From positions 310,001 through 374,000 of the forward strand of contig NZ_VHIZ01000050.1 in NCBI RefSeq assembly GCF_006494375.1: 64,000 nucleotides of DNA. Direction: 5' to 3'. A program made the position numbers and the translations under genes. The notes under the pieces are model-generated. The model saw only the letters and a program-made list of their open reading frames with translations, ran no database searches and was not told the origin of the DNA. Of this stretch, positions 1 to 8,968 are shown piece by piece; the first letter of the stretch is position 1; every line of letters starts with the position of its first letter. The DNA comes from Pantoea anthophila. GTDB taxonomy: Bacteria; Pseudomonadota; Gammaproteobacteria; Enterobacterales; Enterobacteriaceae.

Positions 1-1120
1 CCACCAGCCTGAGCAGTGAACGTCCGGTGGTGGATTTACCACAGCCTGATTCGCCCACCAGCGCCAGTGTCTCACCGGCATAGAGGTCGAAACTGACTTT
101 TTCGACGGCGTGAACCCGGCTTTTAACCCGATTCAGCAGCCCGCCGCGAATATCGAAGCGGGTCACAAGATCGCGCACCTGTAAAATCGGGGGCTGCCGA
201 CGGCGTACCGTATCCTGCGGCACGTCGTCGGCCGCGTCGCTGTGCAGCAGGGGAAATTTCGCGGGCAACGGCTGGCCCTGCATGGCACCGAGCTTTGGCA
301 CGGCGGCCAGCAGCGCCTGGGTGTAGGGCTGTTCCGGTGCGCTGAACAGCCGGTCGACCGGGGCTTTTTCCACCACCTCGCCGCGGTACATCACCTGAAC
401 CCGGTCAGCCATTTCAGCCACTACGCCCATATCGTGAGTGATAAAAATCACCCCCATCTGCATCTCTTTCTGCAGCACGCGGATAAGCTGCAGAATCTGC
501 GCCTGAATCGTCACATCGAGCGCCGTGGTTGGCTCATCGGCAATCAGCAGGGCGGGTTTGCAGCAGAGTGCCATTGCAATCATCACCCGCTGGCGCATCC
601 CGCCTGACAGCTGATGTGGAAACCGGGAGAGGACATTTTGCGCATCAGGGATCCGCACCAGGTCCAGCATCCGGCGCGCTTCCGCCAGCGCGGCGGCATG
701 ACTCTGTCCCTGATGCAGACGAATCGATTCGGCGATCTGCTCGCCGACGGAGAAGACGGGATTCAGCGAGGTCATCGGCTCCTGAAAGATCATCGCCATA
801 TCGGCGCCGCGCACCCGGCGCATCTGCTGCTTTGAGGCACGCATCAGATCCAGCACCTCCCCATTGCGACGGCGCAACAGCGCTTCGCCACTGACCTGGC
901 CTCCCGCCTGCTCGATGAGCCGCATCAGCGCCAGAGACGTGACCGATTTGCCTGAACCTGACTCGCCCACCAGCGCCAGCGTCTCGCCGCGAAACAGATC
1001 GAGTGACAAATGGCGCACCGCGCGGGTCAGGGTCGCCTCATGCTGAAATTCTACGCTGAGATCGCGCACCGCCAGCACCTGCTCAGGGGCCAGGGTCGGA
1101 TGCGTTTGCCTGTCGCTCAT
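1..1120 (-). CDS. gsiA: Glutathione import ATP-binding protein GsiA (3' end cut by window edge)
   Basis: ATPase subunit of the GsiABCD glutathione importer, a double-domain ABC protein that energises uptake at the inner membrane. The reading frame opens at ATG 1120 ([10 protein letters not shown]) and stays open to base 1, giving about 373 of the usual ~620 residues. The first ABC domain shows Walker A GESGSGKS near residue 51, the signature LSGGMRQRV near residue 168 and Walker B LLIADEP. A second domain begins after about residue 310, with Walker [10 protein letters not shown] near residue 355, close to the left edge. It starts 9 bases after the iaaA stop, so the two are surely one operon (iaaA-gsiABCD as in E. 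coli). The remainder of the gene and gsiBCD should lie to the left. The family is clear; the glutathione specificity rests on synteny with iaaA. Confidence 0.93.
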   Translation of the reverse strand, partial: MSDRQTHPTLAPEQVLAVRDLSVEFQHEATLTRAVRHLSLDLFRGETLALVGESGSGKSVTSLALMRLIEQAGGQVSGEALLRRRNGEVLDLMRASKQQMRRVRGADMAMIFQEPMTSLNPVFSVGEQIAESIRLHQGQSHAAALAEARRMLDLVRIPDAQNVLSRFPHQLSGGMRQRVMIAMALCCKPALLIADEPTTALDVTIQAQILQLIRVLQKEMQMGVIFITHDMGVVAEMADRVQVMYRGEVVEKAPVDRLFSAPEQPYTQALLAAVPKLGAMQGQPLPAKFPLLHSDAADDVPQDTVRRRQPPILQVRDLVTRFDIRGGLLNRVKSRVHAVEKVSFDLYAGETLALVGESGCGKSTTGRSLLRLV

Positions 1121-1129
1121 CTCTGCTCC

Positions 1130-2089
1130 TTAACTTTCGCGGTAGATAGCGACTTCCACTGGCTCGCCTACCCGGGCGACGCCGCGGTACATTCCCTCGC
1201 TGTTAAACGGCAGGGCCACATTGCCCGCACGATCGACAGCAATCAGGCCGCCGCTGCCGCCCAGCTCCAGCACGCTGTCATGAATGACATTAACGCTGGC
1301 CTGCTGCAGCGTACGACCGGCATAGCGCATCTGTGCTGCCACGTCATAAGCGGCCAGCGTGCGCATAAAGACTTCACCGGTGCCGGTACAGGAGACCGCC
1401 ACGCTGTCGTTGCTGGCATAGCAGCCCGCACCCGGCAGCGGCGAGTCGCCTACCCGTCCGGCCTGTTTATTCGTCATGCCGCCCGTTGAGGTCGCCGCAG
1501 CCAGATTGCCCTCCAGGTCCAGCGCCACCGCGCCCACCGTGCCAAACTTGCGGTCAGGGTCGAGCGGGTCGTCGTGGTGAGCCGCGCCATCATGGTCCAG
1601 CACCGCCGAATCGCTATTCAGCGCGCGCTGCAACTGTTCCCACCGTTCCGGCGTCGAGAAGTAGTCGGGGCTCACCGGCGCCAGCCCGTTCGCCACCGCG
1701 AACTGTTCAGCACCTTCACCGATGAACAGCACATGCTCGCTTTTTTCCAGCACGGCACGCGCCGCCAGAACCGGATTGCGCACCCGCGTCACACCGGCGA
1801 CGGCGCCCGCCTCCAGCGTGCGCCCATCCATGATGCAGGCATCGAGTTCATGCGTGCCCTGATGGGTAAATACCGCGCCCTTACCGGCATTAAACAGCGG
1901 ACACTCTTCAAGCAGCCGCACCGCCTCCGTTACCGCATCCAGTGCGCTGCCACCCTGCGCCAGGATCTGCTGGCCCTGAGTAACAATTTCGTGCAGCGCC
2001 TGACGATATGCCTGTTCTTTTTCAGCGCTCATCGCTGAGCGCGTAATGGCACCCGCGCCGCCGTGAATGGCAATCACTGCTTTAACCAT
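1130..2089 (-). CDS. iaaA: Isoaspartyl peptidase / L-asparaginase (plant-type, Ntn hydrolase)
   Basis: Threonine-type Ntn hydrolase that removes isoaspartyl residues from beta-aspartyl dipeptides and has L-asparaginase activity. The 319-residue length fits the family. The N-terminus reads AVIAIHGGAGA, typical of the alpha subunit. The autocleavage site is KFGTVGAVALD with the nucleophile Thr184; the substrate-binding stretch GRVGDSPLPGAG follows. The precursor should self-cleave before Thr184 into alpha and beta chains. It is the first gene of the iaaA-gsi operon, in which peptide and glutathione breakdown are linked. A dyad (AAAATGG / CCATTTT, 2131-2151) sits 42 bases upstream of the ATG and may be an operator; its regulator is unknown. 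Confidence 0.95.
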   Translation of the reverse strand: MVKAVIAIHGGAGAITRSAMSAEKEQAYRQALHEIVTQGQQILAQGGSALDAVTEAVRLLEECPLFNAGKGAVFTHQGTHELDACIMDGRTLEAGAVAGVTRVRNPVLAARAVLEKSEHVLFIGEGAEQFAVANGLAPVSPDYFSTPERWEQLQRALNSDSAVLDHDGAAHHDDPLDPDRKFGTVGAVALDLEGNLAAATSTGGMTNKQAGRVGDSPLPGAGCYASNDSVAVSCTGTGEVFMRTLAAYDVAAQMRYAGRTLQQASVNVIHDSVLELGGSGGLIAVDRAGNVALPFNSEGMYRGVARVGEPVEVAIYRES

Positions 2090-2130
2090 AACGCTCTGCC
2101 CTGTTGCATCCGCATGAAAAACACTGATTT

Positions 2131-2151
2131 AAAATGGTTTTCATCCATTTT
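2131..2151. promoter_or_regulatory. Inverted repeat upstream of iaaA
   Basis: AAAATGG, seven bases, then CCATTTT: a perfect 7-bp dyad in the leader of the iaaA-gsiA operon. It resembles an operator, but no regulator can be named from sequence. Confidence 0.35.
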
Positions 2152-2342
2152 TGATGATTTTTGACTATAGAAAGCCTGCTAAGGGTTGTAAAGCGGAAAC
2201 TGTTCCTGTGGTTATAACCTTTTCTTACCACCCTATATCATTTTGGCCCTTGTCGCGGGCAAGCCCGGGGTGACACCGATGTGACTCAGCGGCCAATTGC
2301 CACCATAATAGGCAGCATCTGAATTCACCAGGCTGGACCCTT

Positions 2343-3578
2343 ATGGAAAGTTTTACTGCAGGTTTGATCTCCCTTGAGGAGGCGCAACAAAAAATGCTCG
2401 CGCAGCTGACGCCCATCGCCGACGCTGAGAACGTGTCGCTGGCCGCGGCGGCTGGTCGCATCACGGCAAAAGCGGTGACCTCCCCTATCGCCGTACCGCC
2501 CTTTGATAACTCCGCGATGGATGGTTACGCCGTCAGGCTGGCAGATATCAGCCACGGTGAGCCGCTGCCGGTGGCCGGTAAAGCCTTCGCTGGCGCACCC
2601 TTCAGTGGTGAGTGGCCGCAGGGCAGCGTGATCCGCATCATGACCGGTGCGCCGGTTCCAGCAGGCTGCGACGCGGTGGTGATGCAGGAGCAGACGGAAA
2701 CGCGTGAGGGGGCCGTTGTGATCACCGCACCGGTGCGTCCCGGCCAGAATATCCGCCTGACCGGCGACGATATTCAGCCCGGTCATGTCGTGCTGGAAGC
2801 GGGCACGCGGCTGGGCGCGGCGGAACTGCCGCTGCTGGCTTCGCTGGGGATCGCGCAGGTCAGCGTAGTGCGAAAAGTGCGGGTGGCGATCTTCTCCACC
2901 GGTGATGAACTGCAGCCGGTGGGGGAACCGCTGGCCGAAGGCGCAATTTACGATACTAACCGTTTCGCCGTATCGCTGATGCTGAATAAGCTCGGCTGCG
3001 ACGTCATCGACCTGGGGATTATCAAAGACAATCCGGCGGCCCTGCGGGCGGCTTTCGCAGAGGCGGATCGGCAGGCGGATGTGGTGATCAGCACCGGCGG
3101 TGTCTCGGTCGGGGAAGCGGACTTTACCAAAACGATGCTGGAAGAGCTGGGGGCGATCAGCTTCTGGAAGCTGGCGATCAAACCCGGCAAACCCTTTGCT
3201 TTTGGCCGCCTCAGCCACAGCTGGTTCTGCGGTTTACCGGGTAATCCGGTCTCGGCTGCTGTCACCTTTTATCAGCTGGTTCAGCCGCTGCTGGCGAAAC
3301 TTACCGGCCTGCAGAAATCGGCTCTGCCGCCGCGTCAGAAAGTGCGCTGCGCCTCTGCGCTCAAAAAATCACCGGGCCGGCTCGACTTCCAGCGTGGCAT
3401 CCTGCGCCAGAACGCGCAGGGTGAGCTGGAGGTGCAGACCACCGGCATGCAGGGTTCCCACGTCTTCAGCTCTTTTGCGCAGGCAAACTGCTTCATTGTG
3501 CTGGAGCGGGAGCGCGGCAATGTGGAGCCTGGCGAATGGGTTGAGGTGGAACCCTTCAACGCCCTGCTGGAGGCGTAA
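2343..3578 (+). CDS. moeA: Molybdopterin molybdenumtransferase MoeA
   Basis: Catalyses insertion of molybdate into adenylylated molybdopterin to form active molybdenum cofactor. The 411 residues match the family length. Visible motifs are [10 protein letters not shown] (about residue 58), [17 protein letters not shown] (about 100), GDEL (about 188), [12 protein letters not shown] (about 249), KPGKPFAFG (about 281) and LPGNPVS (about 298), the hallmark MoeA/MogA active-site set. Its stop TAA (3576-3578) directly abuts the ATG of moeB at 3579, so translation is probably coupled. The start at 2343 gives the conventional [14 protein letters not shown] terminus. Confidence 0.97.
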   Translation: MESFTAGLISLEEAQQKMLAQLTPIADAENVSLAAAAGRITAKAVTSPIAVPPFDNSAMDGYAVRLADISHGEPLPVAGKAFAGAPFSGEWPQGSVIRIMTGAPVPAGCDAVVMQEQTETREGAVVITAPVRPGQNIRLTGDDIQPGHVVLEAGTRLGAAELPLLASLGIAQVSVVRKVRVAIFSTGDELQPVGEPLAEGAIYDTNRFAVSLMLNKLGCDVIDLGIIKDNPAALRAAFAEADRQADVVISTGGVSVGEADFTKTMLEELGAISFWKLAIKPGKPFAFGRLSHSWFCGLPGNPVSAAVTFYQLVQPLLAKLTGLQKSALPPRQKVRCASALKKSPGRLDFQRGILRQNAQGELEVQTTGMQGSHVFSSFAQANCFIVLERERGNVEPGEWVEVEPFNALLEA

Positions 3579-4337
3579 ATGCTGCCTGAATTAAGCGATG
3601 AGGAGATGCTGCGCTACAACCGGCAGATCGTCCTGCGCGGTTTCGATTTTGACGGTCAGGAGCGACTTAAAGCCAGCCATGCGCTGATCGTCGGGCTGGG
3701 CGGACTTGGCTGTGCCGCCGCGCCCTGGCTGGCGTCAGCCGGGATCGGCAGCCTGACGCTGCTTGACTTCGACACGGTGTCGCACTCTAACCTGCAACGG
3801 CAGATACTGCATCATGACGCCGATATTGGCTGTGCCAAAGTCGAATCGGCGGCACAAAGCCTGGCGGCCATCAATCCTCACTGTCAGCTGCATCCGGTCA
3901 ACGGCCAGCTGGATGATACGGCACTGCTGGCGCTGATAGCCCGCCAGCAGGTGGTGCTGGACTGCACCGACAATGTTGCAGTGCGGGAGCAGCTCAACCG
4001 GCTCTGTCGCCAGCAGGGCGTCCCGCTGGTCTCCGGGGCAGCAATTCGTATGGAAGGCCAGATCAGCGTATTCAACTGGCAGCCCGGCACGCCCTGCTAT
4101 CGCTGTATCAGCCGCCTGTTTGGTGAACAGACCCTGAGTTGTGTCGAAGCAGGCGTCATGGCCCCGCTGGTTGGGGTGATTGGTGCAATGCAGGCGATGG
4201 AAGCGATTAAGGTCCTGACGGCCTTTGGCACGCCGGCCACCAGCCGGTTGCTGATGTACGATGCCATGAGTGCAGAATTCCGCAGCATGAAAGTGGCGCA
4301 GGATGCGCACTGTGAAGTGTGTGGCGATGGAGCATAG
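3579..4337 (+). CDS. moeB: Molybdopterin-synthase adenylyltransferase MoeB
   Basis: E1-like enzyme that adenylates the C-terminal glycine of the molybdopterin synthase small subunit MoaD before sulfur transfer. It is 252 residues, close to E. coli MoeB. The Rossmann ATP-binding stretch LIVGLGGLGCAAAPWLA lies at about residues 37-53, followed by LTLLDFDTVSHSNLQRQ, as in all MoeB/ThiF proteins. Two CxxC pairs (CYRC near 171 and CEVC near 246) form the structural zinc site. It is the second gene of the moeAB operon, followed by a bidirectional terminator at 4394-4425. Confidence 0.97.
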   Translation: MLPELSDEEMLRYNRQIVLRGFDFDGQERLKASHALIVGLGGLGCAAAPWLASAGIGSLTLLDFDTVSHSNLQRQILHHDADIGCAKVESAAQSLAAINPHCQLHPVNGQLDDTALLALIARQQVVLDCTDNVAVREQLNRLCRQQGVPLVSGAAIRMEGQISVFNWQPGTPCYRCISRLFGEQTLSCVEAGVMAPLVGVIGAMQAMEAIKVLTAFGTPATSRLLMYDAMSAEFRSMKVAQDAHCEVCGDGA

Positions 4338-4393
4338 GCTCCCAGAAGGTGGCTTCAGCCTCAGAGTGATTACGTTGCGGCCCATTCCGGGCC

Positions 4394-4425
4394 AAAAAAA
4401 GGGGTGGCCTGCGCCACCCCCTTTT
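4394..4425. terminator. Bidirectional terminator between moeB and ybiT
   Basis: A7 tract, GGGGTGGC, loop CTGC, GCCACCCC, then CTTTT. The symmetrical A and T tracts let it serve both moeAB (+) and ybiT (-), whose stop codon is at 4427-4429. Confidence 0.85.
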
Positions 4426-4426
4426 A

Positions 4427-6019
4427 TCAGACGATTCCCTGACTGCGCAGGTAATCTTCATAGTTGCCGGTGAAGTCCACCACCTTGTCTGCTTTCAGCT
4501 CAATCACGCGGGTTGCCAGCGAGCTGACAAATTCACGGTCGTGCGACACAAACACCAGTGTGCCTTCATACATCTCCAGCGCCATATTGAGCGACTCAAT
4601 CGACTCCATATCCAGGTGGTTAGTCGGCTCATCCATAATCAGGATGTTCGGTTTCTGCATCATCAGCTTGCCAAACAGCATGCGCCCTTTCTCACCACCG
4701 GAAAGCACCTTCGCCGGTTTCTTAATATCATCCTGTGAAAACAGCAGGCGACCCAGAATACCGCGAATCGTCTGCTCATCATCACCTGGCTGTTTCCACT
4801 GACTCATCCAGTCAAATACGGTCAGATCATTAGCAAAATCTTCGGCGTGATCCTGCGCGTAATAACCAATGCGCGCATTCTCTGACCATTTAACGCTGCC
4901 GTTATCGGGCTCAAGTTGCCCTACCAGCGTCTTCAGCAGCGTCGATTTACCAATACCGTTGGCGCCGATGATCGCCAGCTTTTCGCCCACTTCCATCAGC
5001 AGATTTAAATTCTTAAACAGCGGACCGTTATCAAACCCTTTGGTTAATCCTTCCACTTCCAGGGCATTTCGGAACAGCTTCTTATCCTGCTCAAAACGGA
5101 TAAACGGGTTCTGACGACTGGACGCTTTGACTTCTTCCAGTTTAATTTTATCCATCTGTTTTGCGCGCGATGTCGCCTGACGCGATTTAGAGGCGTTGGC
5201 GCTGAAACGGCTGACGAACGACTGCAGGTCAGCAATCTGCGCTTTTTTCTTGGCGTTGTCAGATAACAGACGTTCACGCGCCTGGGTTGCGGCGGTCATA
5301 TATTCGTCATAATTACCGGAATAGACACGCAGCTCGCCATAATCCAAATCCGCCATGTGGGTGCAGACCATATTAAGGAAGTGACGGTCATGCGAAATGA
5401 TAATCATGGTGCTGTCACGTTCATTCAGCACCTGCTCCAGCCAGCGAATGGTATCGATGTCCAGGTTGTTGGTCGGTTCATCGAGTAACAGAATATCGGG
5501 ATTGGAAAACAGCGCCTGCGCCAGCAGCACGCGCAATTTAAAGCCCGGCGCAATTTCGCTCATCGGGCCATAATGCTGTTCAACCGGAATACCGACACCG
5601 AGTAATAACTCACCGGCACGGGATTCGGCGCTATAGCCATCCATCTCACCGTAAAGCGCCTCAAGGTCACCGACCTTATACCCCTCTTCTTCGCTCATTT
5701 CTGGCAAAGAATAAATACGGTCGCGCTCCTGCTTAACTTCCCATAATTCATGGTGCCCCATGATCACGGTGTCCAGCACGCTGAATTGTTCAAAGGCGAA
5801 CTGATCCTGACGCAGCTTACCGATACGCTCGTTGGGATCGTAAGAGACGTTGCCGGCTGAAGGCACCAGATCGCCACCCAAAATCTTCATGAAGGTGGAT
5901 TTTCCGCTGCCGTTCGCACCGATTAAACCGTAACGATTACCGCCGCCAAATTTAACGGAGATATTCTCGAACAGTGGCTTGCTGCCAAACTGCATGGTGA
6001 TATTGCTGCTAACTAACAC
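4427..6019 (-). CDS. ybiT: ABC-F family ATPase YbiT
   Basis: Ribosome-associated ABC-F ATPase without membrane segments; ABC-F proteins act on the ribosomal E site. Two ABC domains are visible: Walker [10 protein letters not shown] near residue 37 and GANGIGKST in the second half, signature stretches and Walker [12 protein letters not shown] and [11 protein letters not shown]. The linker contains [19 protein letters not shown], characteristic of YbiT. The frame is open much further upstream, but homology with the 530-residue E. coli protein (MLVSSN...) places the start at GTG 6019, giving exactly 530 residues, with AAAGG eight bases upstream. Monocistronic and convergent with moeAB. Confidence 0.95.
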   Translation of the reverse strand: MLVSSNITMQFGSKPLFENISVKFGGGNRYGLIGANGSGKSTFMKILGGDLVPSAGNVSYDPNERIGKLRQDQFAFEQFSVLDTVIMGHHELWEVKQERDRIYSLPEMSEEEGYKVGDLEALYGEMDGYSAESRAGELLLGVGIPVEQHYGPMSEIAPGFKLRVLLAQALFSNPDILLLDEPTNNLDIDTIRWLEQVLNERDSTMIIISHDRHFLNMVCTHMADLDYGELRVYSGNYDEYMTAATQARERLLSDNAKKKAQIADLQSFVSRFSANASKSRQATSRAKQMDKIKLEEVKASSRQNPFIRFEQDKKLFRNALEVEGLTKGFDNGPLFKNLNLLMEVGEKLAIIGANGIGKSTLLKTLVGQLEPDNGSVKWSENARIGYYAQDHAEDFANDLTVFDWMSQWKQPGDDEQTIRGILGRLLFSQDDIKKPAKVLSGGEKGRMLFGKLMMQKPNILIMDEPTNHLDMESIESLNMALEMYEGTLVFVSHDREFVSSLATRVIELKADKVVDFTGNYEDYLRSQGIV

Positions 6020-6137
6020 GGCATTGACCTTTGTGAAGAGAGTGGATGAAAAAACGGCGGCTATTATGCCAGATGTGACGCAGCGCACGCCAGCGTCGGG
6101 GATGGATTGCCGGCCGGGTGATTGATATCCCGACAGA

Positions 6138-6176
6138 AATAAAAAAGCCGGCAGGCCATCATGGCCCCCGGCTCCC
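6138..6176 (-). terminator. Terminator of the H-NS-family gene
   Basis: On the minus strand a GC-rich hairpin (GCCGG...GGCCATGATGGCC...CCGGC) is followed by a run of T (plus-strand AATAAAAAA at about 6137-6145). It lies just downstream of the stop codon at 6197. Confidence 0.75.
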
Positions 6177-6196
6177 ACTTACAAGGATTGTGTCGA

Positions 6197-6598
6197 TCAA
6201 TCGATCAGGAAGCTGTCCAGGCTTTTACCGGAATCCAGCGCTTTTTTAATCGCTGCCGGGGTACGGCCCTGGCCAGTCCAGGATTTCTGCTCACCGTTTT
6301 CGTCGGTGTAAGTATATTTAGCCGGACGCGGCGCACGCTTGGTGCGTTTTTTTCCGCTTTCCAGGGCACCTAATAATTCATTAGGATCGATGCCGTCAGC
6401 CAGCAGCATTTCGCGATATTTAGAGAGCTTTTCTTCTTTTTCGCGATTCTGCGTCTCTTCTGCTTCTGCTTCTTCGCGGCGCTCAGTCACAACAACAGTT
6501 AATTTTTCCAGGATCTCTTCAAGATCGGTCAGTGGCAGTTCACGAGCCTGGGCACGTAATGTGCGAATATTGTTCAGTACCTTAAATGCGTCACTCAT
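6197..6598 (-). CDS. H-NS-family nucleoid-associated protein
   Basis: Small DNA-binding nucleoid protein that silences AT-rich DNA. The 133 residues have the full H-NS architecture: an N-terminal oligomerisation region ([13 protein letters not shown]...LEEILEKL), a charged helical linker and the C-terminal DNA-binding domain [28 protein letters not shown], including the QGR minor-groove loop. A GTG at 6601 is in frame, but ATG 6598 is preferred: AGGA is seven bases upstream and it gives the family's [10 protein letters not shown] start. It resembles H-NS more than E. coli StpA over the first 60 residues. The main hns of related genera lies elsewhere, so this is probably a paralogue; that is inference. 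It is preceded by a long AT-rich leader. Confidence 0.9.
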   Translation of the reverse strand: MSDAFKVLNNIRTLRAQARELPLTDLEEILEKLTVVVTERREEAEAEETQNREKEEKLSKYREMLLADGIDPNELLGALESGKKRTKRAPRPAKYTYTDENGEQKSWTGQGRTPAAIKKALDSGKSLDSFLID

Positions 6599-6601
6599 CA
6601 C

Positions 6602-7437
6602 AATGTCCTTGATTAAGGGGGGTTAATAAAACTGTAGCGGCAAGATTACCTAATTCAAATAAAAAAATAAATTATTTTTACGCCCCAGATAATTCTTAAG
6701 TATTAATTATGCCGAAATATGGCTTTTAAAATCGGACCCGCCTGAGGTTTATTAACGATGAATTAACAACAAACCGGGCCTGTGTCCCTGTATTGAAAAC
6801 GATTTCAGCCGGACGATACCGCCTGCAGAGGCATAACCGCATCTGTGAAAGCGTGCAGGTTCAGGCCCGTTATTTCCGGTTTACCGCCCATGCTCTGGCG
6901 ATAAAAAAAGGCCGGAAAGGCTACCTCTGTCACAATAGTTTACAGTTCATGATTAAAAATTGCCCTTCTCATCGGGCAATAACGTTAAAGAATTATCGCC
7001 CTATTCGATTTTATTATGACAGTCACGACTGTTCCCGGCATGTTTTACCGCTGCGTTTTTCAGCAGCGTCAGATTATTCGCAGAGAAGACCGTTGAACAA
7101 CAGCGGTCGCGTTCTGCAGACGCTGGCGAATTGTCATGCGCGTTCTGAGTGGCATTAAAAAAGCATCCTGAAATAAACGCAGAAAGGTGACGCAGCTCAA
7201 AATCTTAAATTGAACTGATGCCAGCCACATAAATAATAACGCCCTGACCGGTGCGCAGATAATAGCCCTGCTGTCAGGCCTGTTTTATTTTCGGCCATTT
7301 TATCCTGACGAATTCCGGCAACGATTGCCGCTGATTCAATGAGTTAGATTATCGGTAAACGGAAGATGGCGGGCTGACCGCGCAGCGGAGAGGGATAAGC
7401 AGGCGGTCACGGCAGCAGCGCCGCGACCGCCTGAGAA
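6602..7437. other. Long non-coding gap upstream of the H-NS-family gene
   Basis: 836 bases without a convincing gene. The part next to the H-NS gene (about 6650-6760) is very AT-rich and probably holds its promoter. A small dyad TTGCCC-N8-GGGCAA lies at 6960-6979 without a T tract. Near the right end AGGCGGTC...GACCGCCT (7401-7432) can form a hairpin just past the efflux lipoprotein gene. A 121-codon frame (6793-7158) has no recognisable protein features and is treated as chance. Confidence 0.5.
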
Positions 7438-8967
7438 CTAATTGGCCTGGGTGGCCGGACCGAAGACGGAGTAGTGCGGCATCTCAACAGTCTGGTATGT
7501 TTCCCAGCCGCCGCCCAGTGCTTTATAGAGCGCCACCAGATCGAGCGCGCTCTGCATCCGTGCCTGGGTTGCCTGCTCCTGTGCCTGTGCCAGCTGGCGC
7601 TGTGCATCCAGCACCTCCAGGAAGGTGGAGAGCCCCTGACGATAGCTGTCGCTGGCGAGATCAAAGGCACGCTGAAGAGCACCGGTTGTCTCATCCAGCG
7701 CGGTGACGCGCTGCTGATCGGCGCGATAGCTGACCAGCGCATTCTCCACATCCTGCAGCGCCGTCAGCACCGTCTGGCGATAATCCAGTGCGGCACTCGC
7801 CTGCTGTGCCCGCGCCAGCTTCACGCTCGACACCAGCTGTCCGCCCTGGAAAATCGGAATCGATAACGAGGGGCCAAAGCTGTAGAAATGGCTGCTCCAG
7901 TTATCCAGGTAGCTGACGTCCGTGTTACGCACGCCCAGCTGGCCGGTCAGCGACAGGCTCGGGAAAAGCTGCGCGACAGAGACGCCAATTTCCGCGGTCT
8001 GCGCATGCAGTGTCGCTTCAGCCTGACGAATATCAGGACGACGGCGCGCCAGCGTTGAAGGGATACCCACCTGCACAAACTGAGGCAGCGGCGGCAACGG
8101 TTTCGGCGTACTGAGTTCCGCATCCAGCGCGCCCGGCGTTTTGCCAAGCAGCACCGCCAGGCCGTTCATCGCCTGCCGCGCCTGCGACTGATACTGCGGC
8201 AGTTGCGCCTGCAGCGTGCTCAGCTGGGCCCGGGCATTCTCCACGTCGGTCAGCGGCGCCAGACCATTACGCTGCTGGCTCTGCGTCAGCTCGGTCGTCT
8301 GCTGCGCCACGCTGATCTGCTGCTCCAGCGTCTGGATGGTGCTCTGCGCGCCGCGCAGCTGCAGCCAGGCGCGCGCCACTTCCGCTTCCAGTGAGACCAG
8401 CGCATCATTGCGCTGCTCAATCGCCGCCTGCTGCTGGGCACTGGCGGCCTCAACCTGACGGCGCACTTTGCCCCACAGATCCAGCTCCCAGCTCGCATCG
8501 AAGCTGCCCTGGTAGAGATTGACCGGCTGGGTCAGGCCGTTGAGCTGACTGGCTACGTTACTGTCGAGCTGATCGGTGGCCCCATTGGCTTTCAGCAAGC
8601 CTTCCAGACCGAGCTGCTGACGCGTCACTTTGGCCGAACCGCTCAGGCTGGGTAACAGGCTACCCTGGGCCTGTGTCAGCTGTTCGCGTGCCCCGGCAAT
8701 ACGCAGTACCGTCTGCTGCAGGCTCAGGTTGCCCGCTATCGCCCGCTCAATCAGGCTGTCGAGCTGCGGATCGTTAAAGCTTCGCCACCAGCGGGAATTA
8801 ATCGCGGCGCTTTGGGGTACGGACGCCTCCTGCGACGCCATGGCGTTAAAACTGCCCGGCACGGCCGGTTTTGGCGCCTGATAGTCAGGCCCGACGGCGC
8901 AACCCGCCAGAGCGAGAGCCAGCAGTAAACTCACGGGTTTCAGGCGATGAGAGTAAAAAACCTTCAT
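7438..8967 (-). CDS. TolC/OprM-type outer-membrane efflux lipoprotein
   Basis: Outer-membrane channel of a tripartite drug-efflux system. The N-terminus is a lipoprotein signal (MKVFYSHRLKPVSLLLALALAGC) with lipobox LAGC, so the mature protein starts at a lipidated Cys, as in the OprM/NodT/MdtP group. Two outer-membrane-efflux repeats follow, with long coiled-coil stretches (LVSLEAEVARAWLQLR and ALQDVENALVSYRADQ). Length 509 residues is typical. The frame is open to a GTG at 8985, but ATG 8967 is preferred: GGAG lies nine bases upstream and it restores the signal peptide. It begins one base after the stop of the MFS pump gene, as the last gene of an adaptor-pump-channel operon. Confidence 0.92.
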   Translation of the reverse strand: MKVFYSHRLKPVSLLLALALAGCAVGPDYQAPKPAVPGSFNAMASQEASVPQSAAINSRWWRSFNDPQLDSLIERAIAGNLSLQQTVLRIAGAREQLTQAQGSLLPSLSGSAKVTRQQLGLEGLLKANGATDQLDSNVASQLNGLTQPVNLYQGSFDASWELDLWGKVRRQVEAASAQQQAAIEQRNDALVSLEAEVARAWLQLRGAQSTIQTLEQQISVAQQTTELTQSQQRNGLAPLTDVENARAQLSTLQAQLPQYQSQARQAMNGLAVLLGKTPGALDAELSTPKPLPPLPQFVQVGIPSTLARRRPDIRQAEATLHAQTAEIGVSVAQLFPSLSLTGQLGVRNTDVSYLDNWSSHFYSFGPSLSIPIFQGGQLVSSVKLARAQQASAALDYRQTVLTALQDVENALVSYRADQQRVTALDETTGALQRAFDLASDSYRQGLSTFLEVLDAQRQLAQAQEQATQARMQSALDLVALYKALGGGWETYQTVEMPHYSVFGPATQAN

Positions 8968-8968
8968 G

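Noticed and set aside
242-1489. Several plus-strand frames (242-607, 529-894, 864-1046, 1010-1489)
   Set aside because: They run antisense to gsiA and iaaA, have biased composition with no domain character, and are shadows of the real minus-strand genes.
2325-3218. 297-codon minus-strand frame opposite moeA
   Set aside because: Entirely antisense to a clear moeA gene; sequence is Arg/Gln/His-rich shadow translation.
6020-6178. N-terminal extension of ybiT
   Set aside because: The frame is open, but homology to the 530-residue protein and the GTG at 6019 with AAAGG upstream exclude it.
6793-7158. 121-codon plus-strand frame in the gap upstream of the H-NS-family gene
   Set aside because: No ribosome-binding site, no recognisable motif and irregular composition; treated as chance.
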